A stretch of 64,000 bases of DNA from Oscillospiraceae bacterium (GTDB taxonomy: Bacteria > Bacillota > Clostridia > Oscillospirales > Oscillospiraceae), in NCBI GenBank assembly GCA_017620525.1, contig JAGAUY010000045.1:62001-126000 (forward strand), written 5' to 3'. The position numbers were made by a program, and so were the translations under genes. Shown piece after piece: positions 7,917 through 15,911 of the stretch (the stretch's first letter is position 1; every line of letters starts with the position of its first letter). The notes beneath the pieces were generated by a model. It had not been told where the DNA came from and did not search any database. It saw only the letters and a program-made list of their open reading frames with translations.

Positions 7917-9611
7917 ATGGCTACTATTACTATCAACGGCCGTCAGGTCGAATTTACCAACGAGAAAAACGTATTGACCATTATCCGCAAGGCGGGTATT
8001 GATATCCCCACTCTGTGCTATCAGCCCGAGCTGTCCACTTTCGGCGCCTGCCGTCTGTGCACTGTCGAGGATGACAGAGGCCGTTTCTTTGCATCCTGCT
8101 CCGAAGAACCCCGGGATGGTATGGTCATCTACACCAATACCGAAAAGCTGCGTAAGTACCGCAAGCTGATCGTGGAGCTGCTGCTGGCATCCCACGACCG
8201 TGAGTGCACCACCTGTGAAAAGAGCGGCCACTGCCCGCTGCAGAATGTTGCGCTGCGTCTGGGTGTTCAGGATGTTCGATTCCAGAATTATAAGGAGCGT
8301 CAGCCCATCGATGACAGCTCCTATGCCATTATCCGCGATCCCAATAAGTGTATTCTCTGCGGCAACTGCGTCCGTGAATGCAACGAGGTGCAGACAGTCG
8401 GTGCTCTGGACTTTGCGTTCCGTGGTTCCGAAGCCACCGTCAGCCCCGCCTTTAACCGTCCTTTGGCATCTACCAAGTGTGTCAGCTGCGGCCAGTGCCG
8501 TGTGGTCTGTGATACCGGTGCTCTGACCATCAAGAGCCATGTGGACAAAGTTTGGGCAGCTCTGAACGATCCCAACACCCGCGTGGTTTGCCAGATTGCT
8601 CCCGCAGTCCGTGTGGCAGTCGGTGAAGCATTCGGCATGCCCGCCGGACAGAATTCCCTGTACAAGCTGGTCAATGCGCTGCATATTATGGGCTTTAACC
8701 GGGTCTACGATACCACCTATACCGCTGACCTGACCATTATGGAAGAGTCTGCCGAGTTCCTGAGCCGTGTGGCCCACAAGCGTCACCTGCCTCTGCTGAC
8801 CTCCTGCTGCCCCGCATGGGTCAAGTTTGTGGATAACGAGTATCCTGAATTCAAGAGAAATGTTTCTACCTGCCGTTCTCCCCAGGGTATGTTCTCCGCT
8901 GTCCTGAAGGAGTATTACCGCGCACCTGAGCATAATACCAGCAACAAGAAGACTTTTGTGGTCTCCATCATGCCCTGTACCGCAAAGAAGATGGAAGCTG
9001 AGCGTCCCAATTCCTACACCTATGGCGAGAAGGATACTGATGCAGTCATCACCACTACTGAACTGGTTCAGATGATCAAGCAGTTTGGTCTGGACTTTGC
9101 AAGCCTGACGGAAGAATCCTGCGATATGCCCTTCGGTATGGGCTCCGGCGGCGGTGTCATTTTCGGCGTCACCGGCGGTGTTACCGAGGCAGTTCTGCGT
9201 CGTCTGGTTAAGGACCACAATCCCAAGTCTCTGGAAACCATTGCTGTTTCCGGTGTCCGCGGAAACGACGGCATCAAGGAGATCACCGTGCCTTACAACG
9301 GCATGGATGTCAAGATCTGTGTCGCTTCCGGTCTGGGCAATGCCAGAAAGGTCATGGACGCAGTCAAGTCCGGAGAGAAGGAATATCACCTGATCGAGGT
9401 CATGGCTTGTCCCGGCGGTTGCGTCATGGGCGGCGGCCAGCCCACCCGTCTGGATCATAAGTCCGTTGTGGAAGAGCGTGACGAGGGCATCTACAGAACC
9501 GACCGTAAGATGGTTCTGAAGAAGTCCAATGAGAACCCGCTGATGGATTTCTTCTATCAGAACGATATCTTCAAGCACAAGTACCACGATCTGCTGCACA
9601 ACCACGAGTAA
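7917..9611 (+). CDS. hydA: [FeFe] hydrogenase catalytic subunit HydA
   Basis: 564 residues. An N-terminal plant-type [2Fe-2S] domain (CRLCTVE) is followed by a His-Cys [4Fe-4S] motif (HDRECTTCEKSGHC) and two [4Fe-4S] motifs (CILCGNCVREC, CVSCGQCRVVC). The H-cluster domain carries all three signatures: TSCCPAW (about 296-302), MPCTAKK (about 352) and MACPGGC (about 497). It reduces protons or oxidises H2 in the cytoplasm together with the two upstream subunits. It starts 12 nt after the NuoF-like gene behind AAGGAGGGG. Maturases HydE, HydF and HydG are not in the window and must be encoded elsewhere. Confidence 0.96.
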   Translation: MATITINGRQVEFTNEKNVLTIIRKAGIDIPTLCYQPELSTFGACRLCTVEDDRGRFFASCSEEPRDGMVIYTNTEKLRKYRKLIVELLLASHDRECTTCEKSGHCPLQNVALRLGVQDVRFQNYKERQPIDDSSYAIIRDPNKCILCGNCVRECNEVQTVGALDFAFRGSEATVSPAFNRPLASTKCVSCGQCRVVCDTGALTIKSHVDKVWAALNDPNTRVVCQIAPAVRVAVGEAFGMPAGQNSLYKLVNALHIMGFNRVYDTTYTADLTIMEESAEFLSRVAHKRHLPLLTSCCPAWVKFVDNEYPEFKRNVSTCRSPQGMFSAVLKEYYRAPEHNTSNKKTFVVSIMPCTAKKMEAERPNSYTYGEKDTDAVITTTELVQMIKQFGLDFASLTEESCDMPFGMGSGGGVIFGVTGGVTEAVLRRLVKDHNPKSLETIAVSGVRGNDGIKEITVPYNGMDVKICVASGLGNARKVMDAVKSGEKEYHLIEVMACPGGCVMGGGQPTRLDHKSVVEERDEGIYRTDRKMVLKKSNENPLMDFFYQNDIFKHKYHDLLHNHE

Positions 9612-9631
9612 TCTCGTTACAAAAGAACATT

Positions 9632-9723
9632 GTACCTGATAAGAAGAGGATACCTCTGACGGTAAGGTACGGACAATCGTAATTTTATGGAATTGCCGTA
9701 CCTGTGCGCAGGTACGGCAATTC
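9632..9723 (+). promoter_or_regulatory. Structured intergenic RNA between hydA and the TM1266-like gene
   Basis: Element A, GTACCT (9632-9637), can pair with A', AGGTAC (9665-9670), enclosing an AGAGG/CCTCT hairpin (9645-9657). A second perfect 15-bp hairpin (9690-9704 with 9709-9723, loop TGCG) contains B, CCGTACCT, and B', AGGTACGG. Because A' extends to AGGTACGG (9665-9672), it can instead pair with B over 8 bp, so two mutually exclusive folds are possible. The hairpin ends 17 nt before the downstream ATG and has no U tract. It may act on translation, processing or mRNA stability. No known riboswitch class was recognised. Confidence 0.5.
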
Positions 9724-9740
9724 TGCTTGGAGATGATATA

Positions 9741-9986
9741 ATGGAAACAAGAATCGCTGTTATGAGTATCATCGTTGATCACGATGGCGCGGTTGATCAG
9801 CTCAATGCGCTGCTGCATGACTACAGCGACTACATCGTTGGCAGAATGGGAATTCCCTATCGGAGCAGAGGCATCAGCATCATCAGTGTTGTTCTGGATG
9901 CGCCTCAGGATAAGATCTCCGCGCTTTCCGGAAAGATCGGAAATCTGCACGGTGTCAATGCAAAAACTGCATATTCTAAAGTTTAA
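9741..9986 (+). CDS. Iron-only hydrogenase system regulator, TM1266 family
   Basis: 81 residues from the ATG at 9741 (GGAGATG upstream); a longer frame would start inside the 15-bp hairpin and is rejected. The sequence METRIAVMSIIV, IVGRMGIPYR and GISIISVVLDAP matches the small ferredoxin-like-fold TM1266 family (NikR/ACT-like C-terminal domain). That family is found beside [FeFe] hydrogenase and maturase genes, where a regulatory role has been proposed. There is no DNA-binding domain, so it is likely a ligand-sensing module. It sits between hydA and an ABC importer and could link the two. Confidence 0.88.
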   Translation: METRIAVMSIIVDHDGAVDQLNALLHDYSDYIVGRMGIPYRSRGISIISVVLDAPQDKISALSGKIGNLHGVNAKTAYSKV

Positions 9987-10008
9987 TGAATGAAAGGAAA
10001 TCCACATT

Positions 10009-11067
10009 ATGAAAAAGTCTGTTTCTCTGATTCTGATTGTGGCAATGATCATGTCTGTTCTGTGCGGCTGTGCTGCAGAAAATGCACCTGCCACCGAGCC
10101 TGAGGTGATGGAGACTGCCGCTCCCACTGAAGCTATGGTTATTGAGACCGTACCCGCCACGGAAGCGGTTGAAGAAGCGCTTCCCAAGCTGATGGTCATG
10201 TCCGGCCCTACTGGAGTCGGTGCTGCCAAGCTGATGGCTGACAATGAAACTGCTGAATCTCCCGTTGTTGCTTCTGCAGAAGTGGTTGCCGACAATGAGG
10301 CCGTCAAAAACGCTCTGATCAACGGCGATGCTGATATTGCAGCCATTGCCACCAACATGGCGGCAACGCTGTGCAACAAGACTGACGGTGGACTGAAGGT
10401 TCTGGCCATCAACACTCTGGGTGTTCTGTATATCCTGGAAAAGGGCGACACGGTCCAGTCTATGGCTGATCTGGAAGGCAAAACTGTCTACGCAACCGGA
10501 CAGGGCGCGAATCCGGAATATATTCTCAACTACCTGCTGAATGAAAGCGGCGTTGCTCCTGCCGATGTGGATATTCAGTGGATGACTGCCCAGGAAGTCA
10601 TTGCGAAGATGACCACCGAAGAGGCTGCCGTTTGTATGCTGCCTGTTCCCGCCGCAACGACCGTTATGATGAAGGCCCCTGATGTCCGCCAGGCGATCTC
10701 CCTGTCTGAGGTATGGGACAGCCTGGGCAATGGCGCTCTGGCCCAGGGCTGCATCGTTGCCCGCACGGAGTATGTGGAGCAGAATCCCAATGCTGTTGCA
10801 GATTTTCTGAAGGCTTACGAAGAGTCTATCAATTATATGAATGATGAAACCAGTCTGGAAGACGCTGCTGCTCTGGTTGCGCAGTATGAGATCACTGCAA
10901 ATGCACAGATTGCAGCAAGGGCAATTCCTCAGTGCAACCTGACCTTCATTACCGGTCAGCAGATGAAGGACATTCTTGTTCGCTTCTACGACGTGCTGAT
11001 CCAGGCAAATCCTGCGGCTGTCGGCGGTGCAATGCCTGCTGATGCTTTCTATTATGGTGTCGCATAA
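10009..11067 (+). CDS. ABC transporter substrate-binding lipoprotein, NMT1/nitrate-sulfonate type
   Basis: 352 residues. The signal peptide ends in a lipobox (VLCGC; lipidated Cys21), followed by a Thr/Glu/Pro-rich linker and a two-lobed periplasmic-binding fold. Phrases such as NGDADIAAIATN, YILEKGDTVQSMADLEGKTV and ATGQGANPEYILNYLL are typical of the NMT1/SsuA/TauA group, which binds small anionic or heterocyclic ligands. It starts 22 nt after the TM1266-like gene and is followed by its permease and ATPase. The ligand is not predictable; the hydrogenase neighbourhood is the only clue. Confidence 0.85.
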   Translation: MKKSVSLILIVAMIMSVLCGCAAENAPATEPEVMETAAPTEAMVIETVPATEAVEEALPKLMVMSGPTGVGAAKLMADNETAESPVVASAEVVADNEAVKNALINGDADIAAIATNMAATLCNKTDGGLKVLAINTLGVLYILEKGDTVQSMADLEGKTVYATGQGANPEYILNYLLNESGVAPADVDIQWMTAQEVIAKMTTEEAAVCMLPVPAATTVMMKAPDVRQAISLSEVWDSLGNGALAQGCIVARTEYVEQNPNAVADFLKAYEESINYMNDETSLEDAAALVAQYEITANAQIAARAIPQCNLTFITGQQMKDILVRFYDVLIQANPAAVGGAMPADAFYYGVA

Positions 11068-11836
11068 GTTTTTGACAAAATTACTCCGCACGCTGCTGCC
11101 GCCGCTGTTCTGGCTGGCGGTCTGGCAGTGGGCAGCATGGATTGTGGAATTGAGCGTTGGGGGAAGAGGCAATGAACTGCTTTTGCCGTATCCTGTCTCG
11201 GTTCTGCGTTCCATGATCCACCTTTTGGGAACTGGGGTGTTCTGGACGACCGTAGCTGCTTCCCTGGGGAGAATACTATACGGAATGGCTGCAGGCGTCG
11301 CAGCAGGTTCTGTGCTTGCCGTGCTGACCAGTATTTCGGATTGGTTCGACTGTTTACTCTCTCCGGCGATCCGGGTAATCCGGGCAACACCGGTGGCTTC
11401 GTTCATTTTGCTGGTCCTTCTGTGGACAGGGCGTGATTTTGTTCCGGTGGTGATTGCAGGATTGATGGTCCTGCCTGTTGTTTGGGAGAACCTGTCCCGC
11501 GGCATCCGAGTAACGGATCCGAAACTGTTGGAAATGGCTAGGGTATACCGTTTTTCAGCCGTCAAGACTGCGCGATTGATTTATCTGCCATCCCTGCGTC
11601 CGTACTTTTCCGCTGCACTGACCACGGCTATGGGGCTTGCGTGGAAATCCGGAGCTGCTGCGGAAGTATTGTGTCTTCCCAAATCGGCTATTGGTACCCG
11701 GATCTACAATTCCAAGCTGTATCTGGAGATACCGGATCTGTTTGCGTGGACGGTTGTGGTTGTTTGCCTGTCTCTGATCCTTGAAAAGCTGCTTCGGTTC
11801 GCGCTTGAGCGTTGGGGCGGAGGTGAAAGACAATGA
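11054..11836 (+). CDS. ABC transporter permease, TauC/SsuC-like
   Basis: About 260 residues from the ATG at 11054, overlapping the end of the binding-protein gene; GTG at 11057 is an equal alternative and no strong ribosome binding site is visible. Six hydrophobic segments surround the BPD_transp_1 domain, and the EAA-like loop is [22 protein letters not shown]. It forms the membrane channel of the importer. It overlaps the ATPase gene by ATGA, so all three components are coupled. Confidence 0.88.
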   Translation: MVSHKFLTKLLRTLLPPLFWLAVWQWAAWIVELSVGGRGNELLLPYPVSVLRSMIHLLGTGVFWTTVAASLGRILYGMAAGVAAGSVLAVLTSISDWFDCLLSPAIRVIRATPVASFILLVLLWTGRDFVPVVIAGLMVLPVVWENLSRGIRVTDPKLLEMARVYRFSAVKTARLIYLPSLRPYFSAALTTAMGLAWKSGAAAEVLCLPKSAIGTRIYNSKLYLEIPDLFAWTVVVVCLSLILEKLLRFALERWGGGERQ

Positions 11837-12414
11837 TCGCACTGGAATACGGACATCTTTCCTATGGTGAAAAATGCATCATGAATGATTTTTCGATTAC
11901 CATCCCGGAGTCCGGCATTACCGCGCTTCGCGGCCCGTCCGGCTGCGGCAAGACCACGCTGCTGCGGGTCCTCGCAGGTCTGCAACCTCTGGAAAGGGGT
12001 AGCGTGGTTGGTGTGACGGTACGGGAAACTGCCTTTCTTTTCCAGGAAAACCGGCTTCTTCCGTGGCGCACGGTAGAACAGCACATCACAGATGTTCTTC
12101 CCAAAGAACGCCGTGATGAAGCTGACCGCTGGCTTCGGATGGTGGAATTGGAAGGGGATAGGAAAAGTTATCCCGGAGCGCTGTCCGGCGGTATGTGCCG
12201 CCGGCTGGCCCTCGCCAGATGTCTGGCACTGGGCGGAAAGCTGTATCTGCTGGATGAGCCTTTTGCGGGTGTTGATCCGCAGCGAACAGAACGGATCATG
12301 CTCCGTCTGAAGAGCCTCGGTACACCTGTGCTGTTGGTCAGCCATGAAGAAGTGATCGACCAGCTGGCGGATCATATTGTCTGCCTGGACGGCCCGCCTC
12401 TGAGCGTCAAGTAA
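11833..12414 (+). CDS. ABC transporter ATPase, SsuB/TauB-like
   Basis: 193 residues, shorter than the usual 240-260 of SsuB/TauB. Walker A GPSGCGKT is at 34-41, the Q-loop is [10 protein letters not shown], the signature LSGGMCRR begins at 117, Walker B ends in LLDEP (139-143) and the switch His is in VSHEE. All catalytic motifs are present, so the shortness comes from a trimmed C-terminus and short loops. It powers the upstream permease and binding protein. The operon ends at a strong terminator just downstream. Confidence 0.92.
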   Translation: MIALEYGHLSYGEKCIMNDFSITIPESGITALRGPSGCGKTTLLRVLAGLQPLERGSVVGVTVRETAFLFQENRLLPWRTVEQHITDVLPKERRDEADRWLRMVELEGDRKSYPGALSGGMCRRLALARCLALGGKLYLLDEPFAGVDPQRTERIMLRLKSLGTPVLLVSHEEVIDQLADHIVCLDGPPLSVK

Positions 12415-12423
12415 TGCATTGAC

Positions 12424-12457
12424 AAACCCGGTCCGATACTTACATCGGACCGGGTTT
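12424..12457 (+). terminator. Terminator of the hydrogenase-associated ABC operon
   Basis: A perfect 14-bp stem AAACCCGGTCCGAT/ATCGGACCGGGTTT with a six-base loop. The stem ends in TTT, giving a terminator active mainly on the plus strand. Confidence 0.85.
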
Positions 12458-12470
12458 CTGATTCCGGTGA

Positions 12471-12499
12471 TTGCAATCATTTTCCCGTTATGGTATAAT
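12471..12499 (+). promoter_or_regulatory. Promoter of the sigma-like/sortase-like pair
   Basis: TTGCAA at 12471-12476, a 17-nt spacer and TATAAT at 12494-12499, with TGG before the -10 box. The first gene begins 57 nt downstream. Confidence 0.75.
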
Positions 12500-12555
12500 A
12501 TCCCAAAAGGAACGTCGGAATTGTGTTTCTTTTTGATGGATAGAGAGGCGATGTT

Positions 12556-13008
12556 ATGGACTGCGCAGAGCTGCTCAAGCGCATTAAAGAAAGAGATATG
12601 GACGCTTATCTGTATCTTACTAATGTCTATGGACTGAAACTGTATAACTATTTGAATTCCCGTCTGGGTGACCAGGATTTGGTGGAGGAAGCGTTTCAGA
12701 AGACACTGGCCAGCTTTTATGAATCCTTGACTGCTCAGGAGTCCCAGGATCCCATTGATGCGATTCTTTGCACTTATGCAGATCAGACCTGTGGGAAGAT
12801 CGCCGGATCGGATGTGGGAACAAAGAAGAAAAAGAAGAAGCATTCCGCAGCAGCCAATATCGGTTTCGCCATTGGAATTGTGATTCTGTCAGCCGGCATT
12901 CTGGCAGCATCCTGGGTGATTATCGGATTGCTGATGGACATGAATCTCATTCCAAGTGCGGATCTTGGATATGAATGGTTCAATGCAAACATTGCGCCAT
13001 GGTTCTGA
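12556..13008 (+). CDS. Sigma-70 region-2-like membrane protein
   Basis: 150 residues. The first 60 resemble ECF sigma region 2 (DMDAYLYLTNVYG, LYNYLNSRLGDQDLVEEAFQ), but region 4, needed for -35 recognition, is absent. A Lys-rich stretch (90-95) precedes one membrane helix (about 101-126) and a short outside tail of about 24 residues. It cannot be a normal sigma factor. It may bind RNA polymerase or another sigma/anti-sigma protein at the membrane, or use the fold for something else. It has its own promoter, is followed 12 nt later by a sortase-fold gene, and has GAGAGG before the ATG. Confidence 0.6.
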   Translation: MDCAELLKRIKERDMDAYLYLTNVYGLKLYNYLNSRLGDQDLVEEAFQKTLASFYESLTAQESQDPIDAILCTYADQTCGKIAGSDVGTKKKKKKHSAAANIGFAIGIVILSAGILAASWVIIGLLMDMNLIPSADLGYEWFNANIAPWF

Positions 13009-13020
13009 TGAGGTTTCCGG

Positions 13021-13683
13021 ATGAGAAGTAGAATTATAGCCTTACTGGCGTTCCTTCTGATCCTGCTTTTATTTGCCGCAGCGGGGCTGTTCTGGATTCG
13101 TCCGGTAGTGATCGATCATCATCGGACAAGTCTTGAAATGGAATTGCTCCGCAGGATCAGATCCGGCGAGATGATTTTCGATTCATTCGCTGCACCGGCG
13201 ATTGAAGATGAGAATATGGTATTTCCGGAATTGCCATCCGGCATGGCTGCGGATGATGACGAAACCTATTGCGTGAACGCAAATGGCGTTCTGGTGGTTG
13301 ATGCAATTAATCTGGAACTTCCGGTTGCGGAATTGACGGATGTTGCTGTGCTGCGAACAGCAGCGGGATGGCTTTCTGTTTCAGCGGAAGCTGGTTCTGA
13401 GGGAAATTGTATCATTTATGGTCATCATCTGGATGGATACGGAAGGCAGTTTAACCGCATCGATGAGCTGAAAAAGGGCGACATCATTTTTCTTTCGGAT
13501 ACAGGCGGGGAGCGATATACATATGCGGTTACCCAAACTGTCGTGGTTAAACCGGAAGAGCTTAAAAAGGAATGGTCAAAGCATGATGGCAAATTTATGC
13601 TGACTTTGGTGACCGACCGGGGAACCGGTACTGACAGCCACAGATTTCTTGTGTTTGCGGAACTGGATGATTCCGTGGGTTAA
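13021..13683 (+). CDS. Sortase-fold membrane protein lacking the catalytic cysteine
   Basis: 220 residues with an N-terminal membrane anchor (about 5-26). The sortase beta-barrel is recognisable: IIYGHHLDGYGRQFNRI carries the catalytic His (135/136), and a terminal LTLVTDRGTG...HRFLVF segment aligns with the TLxTC...R region. The catalytic Cys is replaced by Asp199 (codon GAC at 13615-13617), while the conserved Arg (208) remains. Transpeptidation by the usual thiol mechanism is therefore impossible. The gene follows the sigma-like membrane protein by 12 nt. Either it is a non-catalytic binding or sensory derivative or a decaying enzyme; the intact frame favours the former. Confidence 0.7.
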   Translation: MRSRIIALLAFLLILLLFAAAGLFWIRPVVIDHHRTSLEMELLRRIRSGEMIFDSFAAPAIEDENMVFPELPSGMAADDDETYCVNANGVLVVDAINLELPVAELTDVAVLRTAAGWLSVSAEAGSEGNCIIYGHHLDGYGRQFNRIDELKKGDIIFLSDTGGERYTYAVTQTVVVKPEELKKEWSKHDGKFMLTLVTDRGTGTDSHRFLVFAELDDSVG

Positions 13684-13706
13684 ATAACATGCAAAGGAGT
13701 AATATT

Positions 13707-14678
13707 ATGAAAGTTGGTATCATTGGCGCGGGTGCGATTGCGGACATCGTTGCAAACGCTCTGGTAGAGACAGAATGCATCGAGTGCTATGCCATTGCTT
13801 CCCGCAGTTACGACAGAGCGGCTGCTTTTGCGAAAAAATTCGGTTTCCAGAAGATCTATGACAGCTATGAAAAGATGGTATCTGACCCGGAAGTAGAGCT
13901 TGTCTATGTGGCAACGCCCCATTCCCATCATTATGAGCATATGATGCTGGCTCTGGAGCATGGCAAGGCAGTAATCTGCGAGAAAGCGTTTACCATGAAT
14001 GCGGAACAGGCAAAGAAGATCAAGGCCTATTCCGAGGAACACGGTATTTATGTCGCGGAAGCAATCTGGCCCCGGTATATGCCCTCTCGCAGCATCATTC
14101 AGGAGACTATCGACAGCGGTATCATCGGCAAGCCCAATACGCTGACGGCAAATCTGTCCTATCCCATCACTCATAAGCAGCGTATTACCGATCCCGCGCT
14201 GGCAGGCGGCGCGCTGTTGGACATCGGTATTTACGGCTTGAATTTTGCGCTGATGCACTTCGGCACCGATATCGAGCGCATCGAATCTTCTGTGCAGATG
14301 ACCGATGCCGGCGTGGATGGTATGGAGACCATTACCATCTTCTATCGTGATGGCCGTATGGCTGTGCTGACCCACAGTATCTATTGCCGTTCCGACCGTA
14401 AGGGCATCATCCATGGTGATAAGGGCTATATCGTTGTGGAGAATATCAACAATCCGGGATCGCTGGCGGTTTATGATACCAACGATCAGCTGATCCTTCA
14501 GAAGGATATGCCGCCTCAGATCAATGGTTATGAGTACGAGTTTATGGAAGCGGTTGAGAACATTGGCGCCGGCAGGACGCAGAGTCCTTCCATTCCGCTC
14601 GCCGAGAGTGTGCGCATGATGGAGATCATGGACAGCCTGAGGAAGCAGTGGGGAATGATATATCCCCAGGAAGCATAA
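13707..14678 (+). CDS. Gfo/Idh/MocA-family NAD(P)-dependent oxidoreductase
   Basis: 323 residues from the ATG at 13707 (AAAGGAGT upstream). The Rossmann fold starts with VGIIGAGAIA (residues 3-12) and continues with VATPHSHHYEH and CEKAFTMN, where the usual EKP catalytic motif reads EKA. The C-terminal dehydrogenase domain has GGALLDIGIYG. Family members oxidise or reduce sugars, inositol or related compounds with NAD(P). No sugar transporter or kinase is adjacent, so the substrate is unknown. It ends at its own terminator. Confidence 0.88.
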   Translation: MKVGIIGAGAIADIVANALVETECIECYAIASRSYDRAAAFAKKFGFQKIYDSYEKMVSDPEVELVYVATPHSHHYEHMMLALEHGKAVICEKAFTMNAEQAKKIKAYSEEHGIYVAEAIWPRYMPSRSIIQETIDSGIIGKPNTLTANLSYPITHKQRITDPALAGGALLDIGIYGLNFALMHFGTDIERIESSVQMTDAGVDGMETITIFYRDGRMAVLTHSIYCRSDRKGIIHGDKGYIVVENINNPGSLAVYDTNDQLILQKDMPPQINGYEYEFMEAVENIGAGRTQSPSIPLAESVRMMEIMDSLRKQWGMIYPQEA

Positions 14679-14689
14679 ATAATCATATG

Positions 14690-14720
14690 ACCCGGTCCGG
14701 GACAATCCGGACCGGGTTTT
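14690..14720 (+). terminator. Terminator of the Gfo/Idh/MocA gene
   Basis: Stem ACCCGGTCCGG/CCGGACCGGGT (14690-14700, 14707-14717) followed by TTT. The core resembles the terminator at 12424-12457. Confidence 0.85.
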
Positions 14721-14841
14721 GACATATATGAATGACCAGTGACGGTCATATTGTCGATATTTATAAAGCTTTCTTAATTTCCGGAGTGCGGCGTTGCGGT
14801 TCATCGTGAAAACTGATACAATCATTCCGGGGTGAAGAACG

Positions 14842-14985
14842 ATGAAATTATACATCAAGGAAAAGGTGTTCTCCTGGGGAGATAAATTCCATGTAAAGGA
14901 CGAAAATGGCCCGGACAGATACTATGCAGTGGCTTTGTCCATAGACTGCGCAACAGAAGCCGCATCATCGGCATCCAATAATTGA
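14842..14985 (+). pseudogene. Truncated LURP-one/YxjI-like gene remnant
   Basis: A 47-codon frame beginning MKLYIKEKVFSWGDKF, then VKDENGPDRYY. This matches the start of LURP-one-related (YxjI/DUF567) proteins of Clostridia, which normally continue for about 160 residues with a second VEGEVFSWG-like strand. Here the similarity stops after about 28 residues and the frame ends in a Ser/Ala-rich tail. A hairpin terminator follows directly. It is most likely a deletion remnant; a short expressed peptide cannot be excluded. Confidence 0.5.
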
Positions 14986-14993
14986 AAATTGTA

Positions 14994-15025
14994 TCAGGCA
15001 GTATTCGGTCCGGAATACTGCCTGA
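14994..15025 (+). terminator. Terminator hairpin after the LURP-one-like remnant
   Basis: A perfect 13-bp stem TCAGGCAGTATTC/GAATACTGCCTGA with a six-base loop, followed by TGTTATTTCTT. Confidence 0.75.
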
Positions 15026-15114
15026 TGTTATTTCTTGACAGATATCGGGATTGGCAGTACGATTGATCAAATGCATAAGATGTGCAGGATAAAAAACTGC
15101 AGATTATCAAAAAT

Positions 15115-15161
15115 CCCCTGACGTAGGGGGTTGCTTGCGACGCAGCGTAATGTAGTAAGAT
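15115..15161 (+). promoter_or_regulatory. MerR-type promoter with palindromic operator
   Basis: A palindrome CCCCT-GACGT-AGGGG (15115-15129) lies directly before TTGCTT (15131-15136). A 19-nt spacer and TAAGAT (15156-15161) follow. An overlong 19-bp spacer is typical of promoters activated by DNA distortion by MerR proteins, and the downstream gene encodes one, so autoregulation is likely. Confidence 0.6.
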
Positions 15162-15185
15162 AACGGTGTCAGGAGGTGAAAAGCT

Positions 15186-15911
15186 ATGTCAAAATACACG
15201 ACCGGAGAAATAGCGAAGCTGTGCGGTGTTACGGTCAGAACGGTTCAGTATTATGACACCAGAAATATTCTCGTTCCCAGTGAACTCAGTGAAGGCGGCC
15301 GGCGCCTGTATTCGGAGGAAGATCTGAAACGGATGAAAATCATCTGTTTTCTCCGGGACCTGGATCTGCCGATCAATACCATCGGTCAGCTGCTGGCGGA
15401 AGAGCATCCGGAGATTGTTATTGATCTGCTTCTGGAGCAGCAGGAAAAAACGCTCAGAGAGGAGATCAATCAGTGTCGGTCCAAACTTGAAAAACTGGAA
15501 CAGCTGCAGCGCGAGATTAAAACAGTGGAGCATTTCTCGGTTGAATCCATTGGTGATATAGCTTACATGATGGAAAACAAGAACAAACTGCGGAAAATAC
15601 GCGCAACTATGCTGATCGTGGGCATACCGCTGGAGATTATCGAGTGGGTTACGCTGATTTATGCGATCACAACCGGAGTCTGGTGGCCCTTCGCATTGGG
15701 AATGACTGTTCTCGTTGCGGGCTCCATTTGGATGGTTTTGTATTATTACAGGAATGTATGCTACATCTGTCCTCAGTGCCATACTGTGTTCAGACCTGGC
15801 TTCAGTGAGATGTTCTGGGCAAATCATACTCCAACGACAAGGAAACTGACCTGCACAAGCTGCGGCCATAAAGGATTCTGTGTTGAGGTATATGGAGGTG
15901 AGGGAAAATGA
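15186..15911 (+). CDS. Membrane-embedded MerR-family regulator with C-terminal zinc ribbon
   Basis: 241 residues. A MerR winged helix-turn-helix (residues 4-70; TTGEIAKLCGVTVRTVQYYD) is followed by a coiled coil (about 84-112). Two membrane helices (about 139-162 and 165-187) come next, then a C-terminal zinc ribbon with Cys195, Cys198, Cys223 and Cys226 (CPQC, CTSC). With two helices both the DNA-binding and zinc-ribbon parts would face the cytoplasm. AGGAGGTG precedes the ATG. It overlaps the CPBP protease gene by ATGA, so the two are coupled. The protease may process this regulator or its target; this is inference. Confidence 0.82.
   Translation: MSKYTTGEIAKLCGVTVRTVQYYDTRNILVPSELSEGGRRLYSEEDLKRMKIICFLRDLDLPINTIGQLLAEEHPEIVIDLLLEQQEKTLREEINQCRSKLEKLEQLQREIKTVEHFSVESIGDIAYMMENKNKLRKIRATMLIVGIPLEIIEWVTLIYAITTGVWWPFALGMTVLVAGSIWMVLYYYRNVCYICPQCHTVFRPGFSEMFWANHTPTTRKLTCTSCGHKGFCVEVYGGEGK

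Noticed and set aside
5952..10481. Very long minus-strand open frame (1509 codons) opposite the hydrogenase genes
   Set aside because: It is antisense to three well-supported subunits and results from their strong GC3 codon bias. Its translation has no recognisable domain and there is no ribosome binding site.
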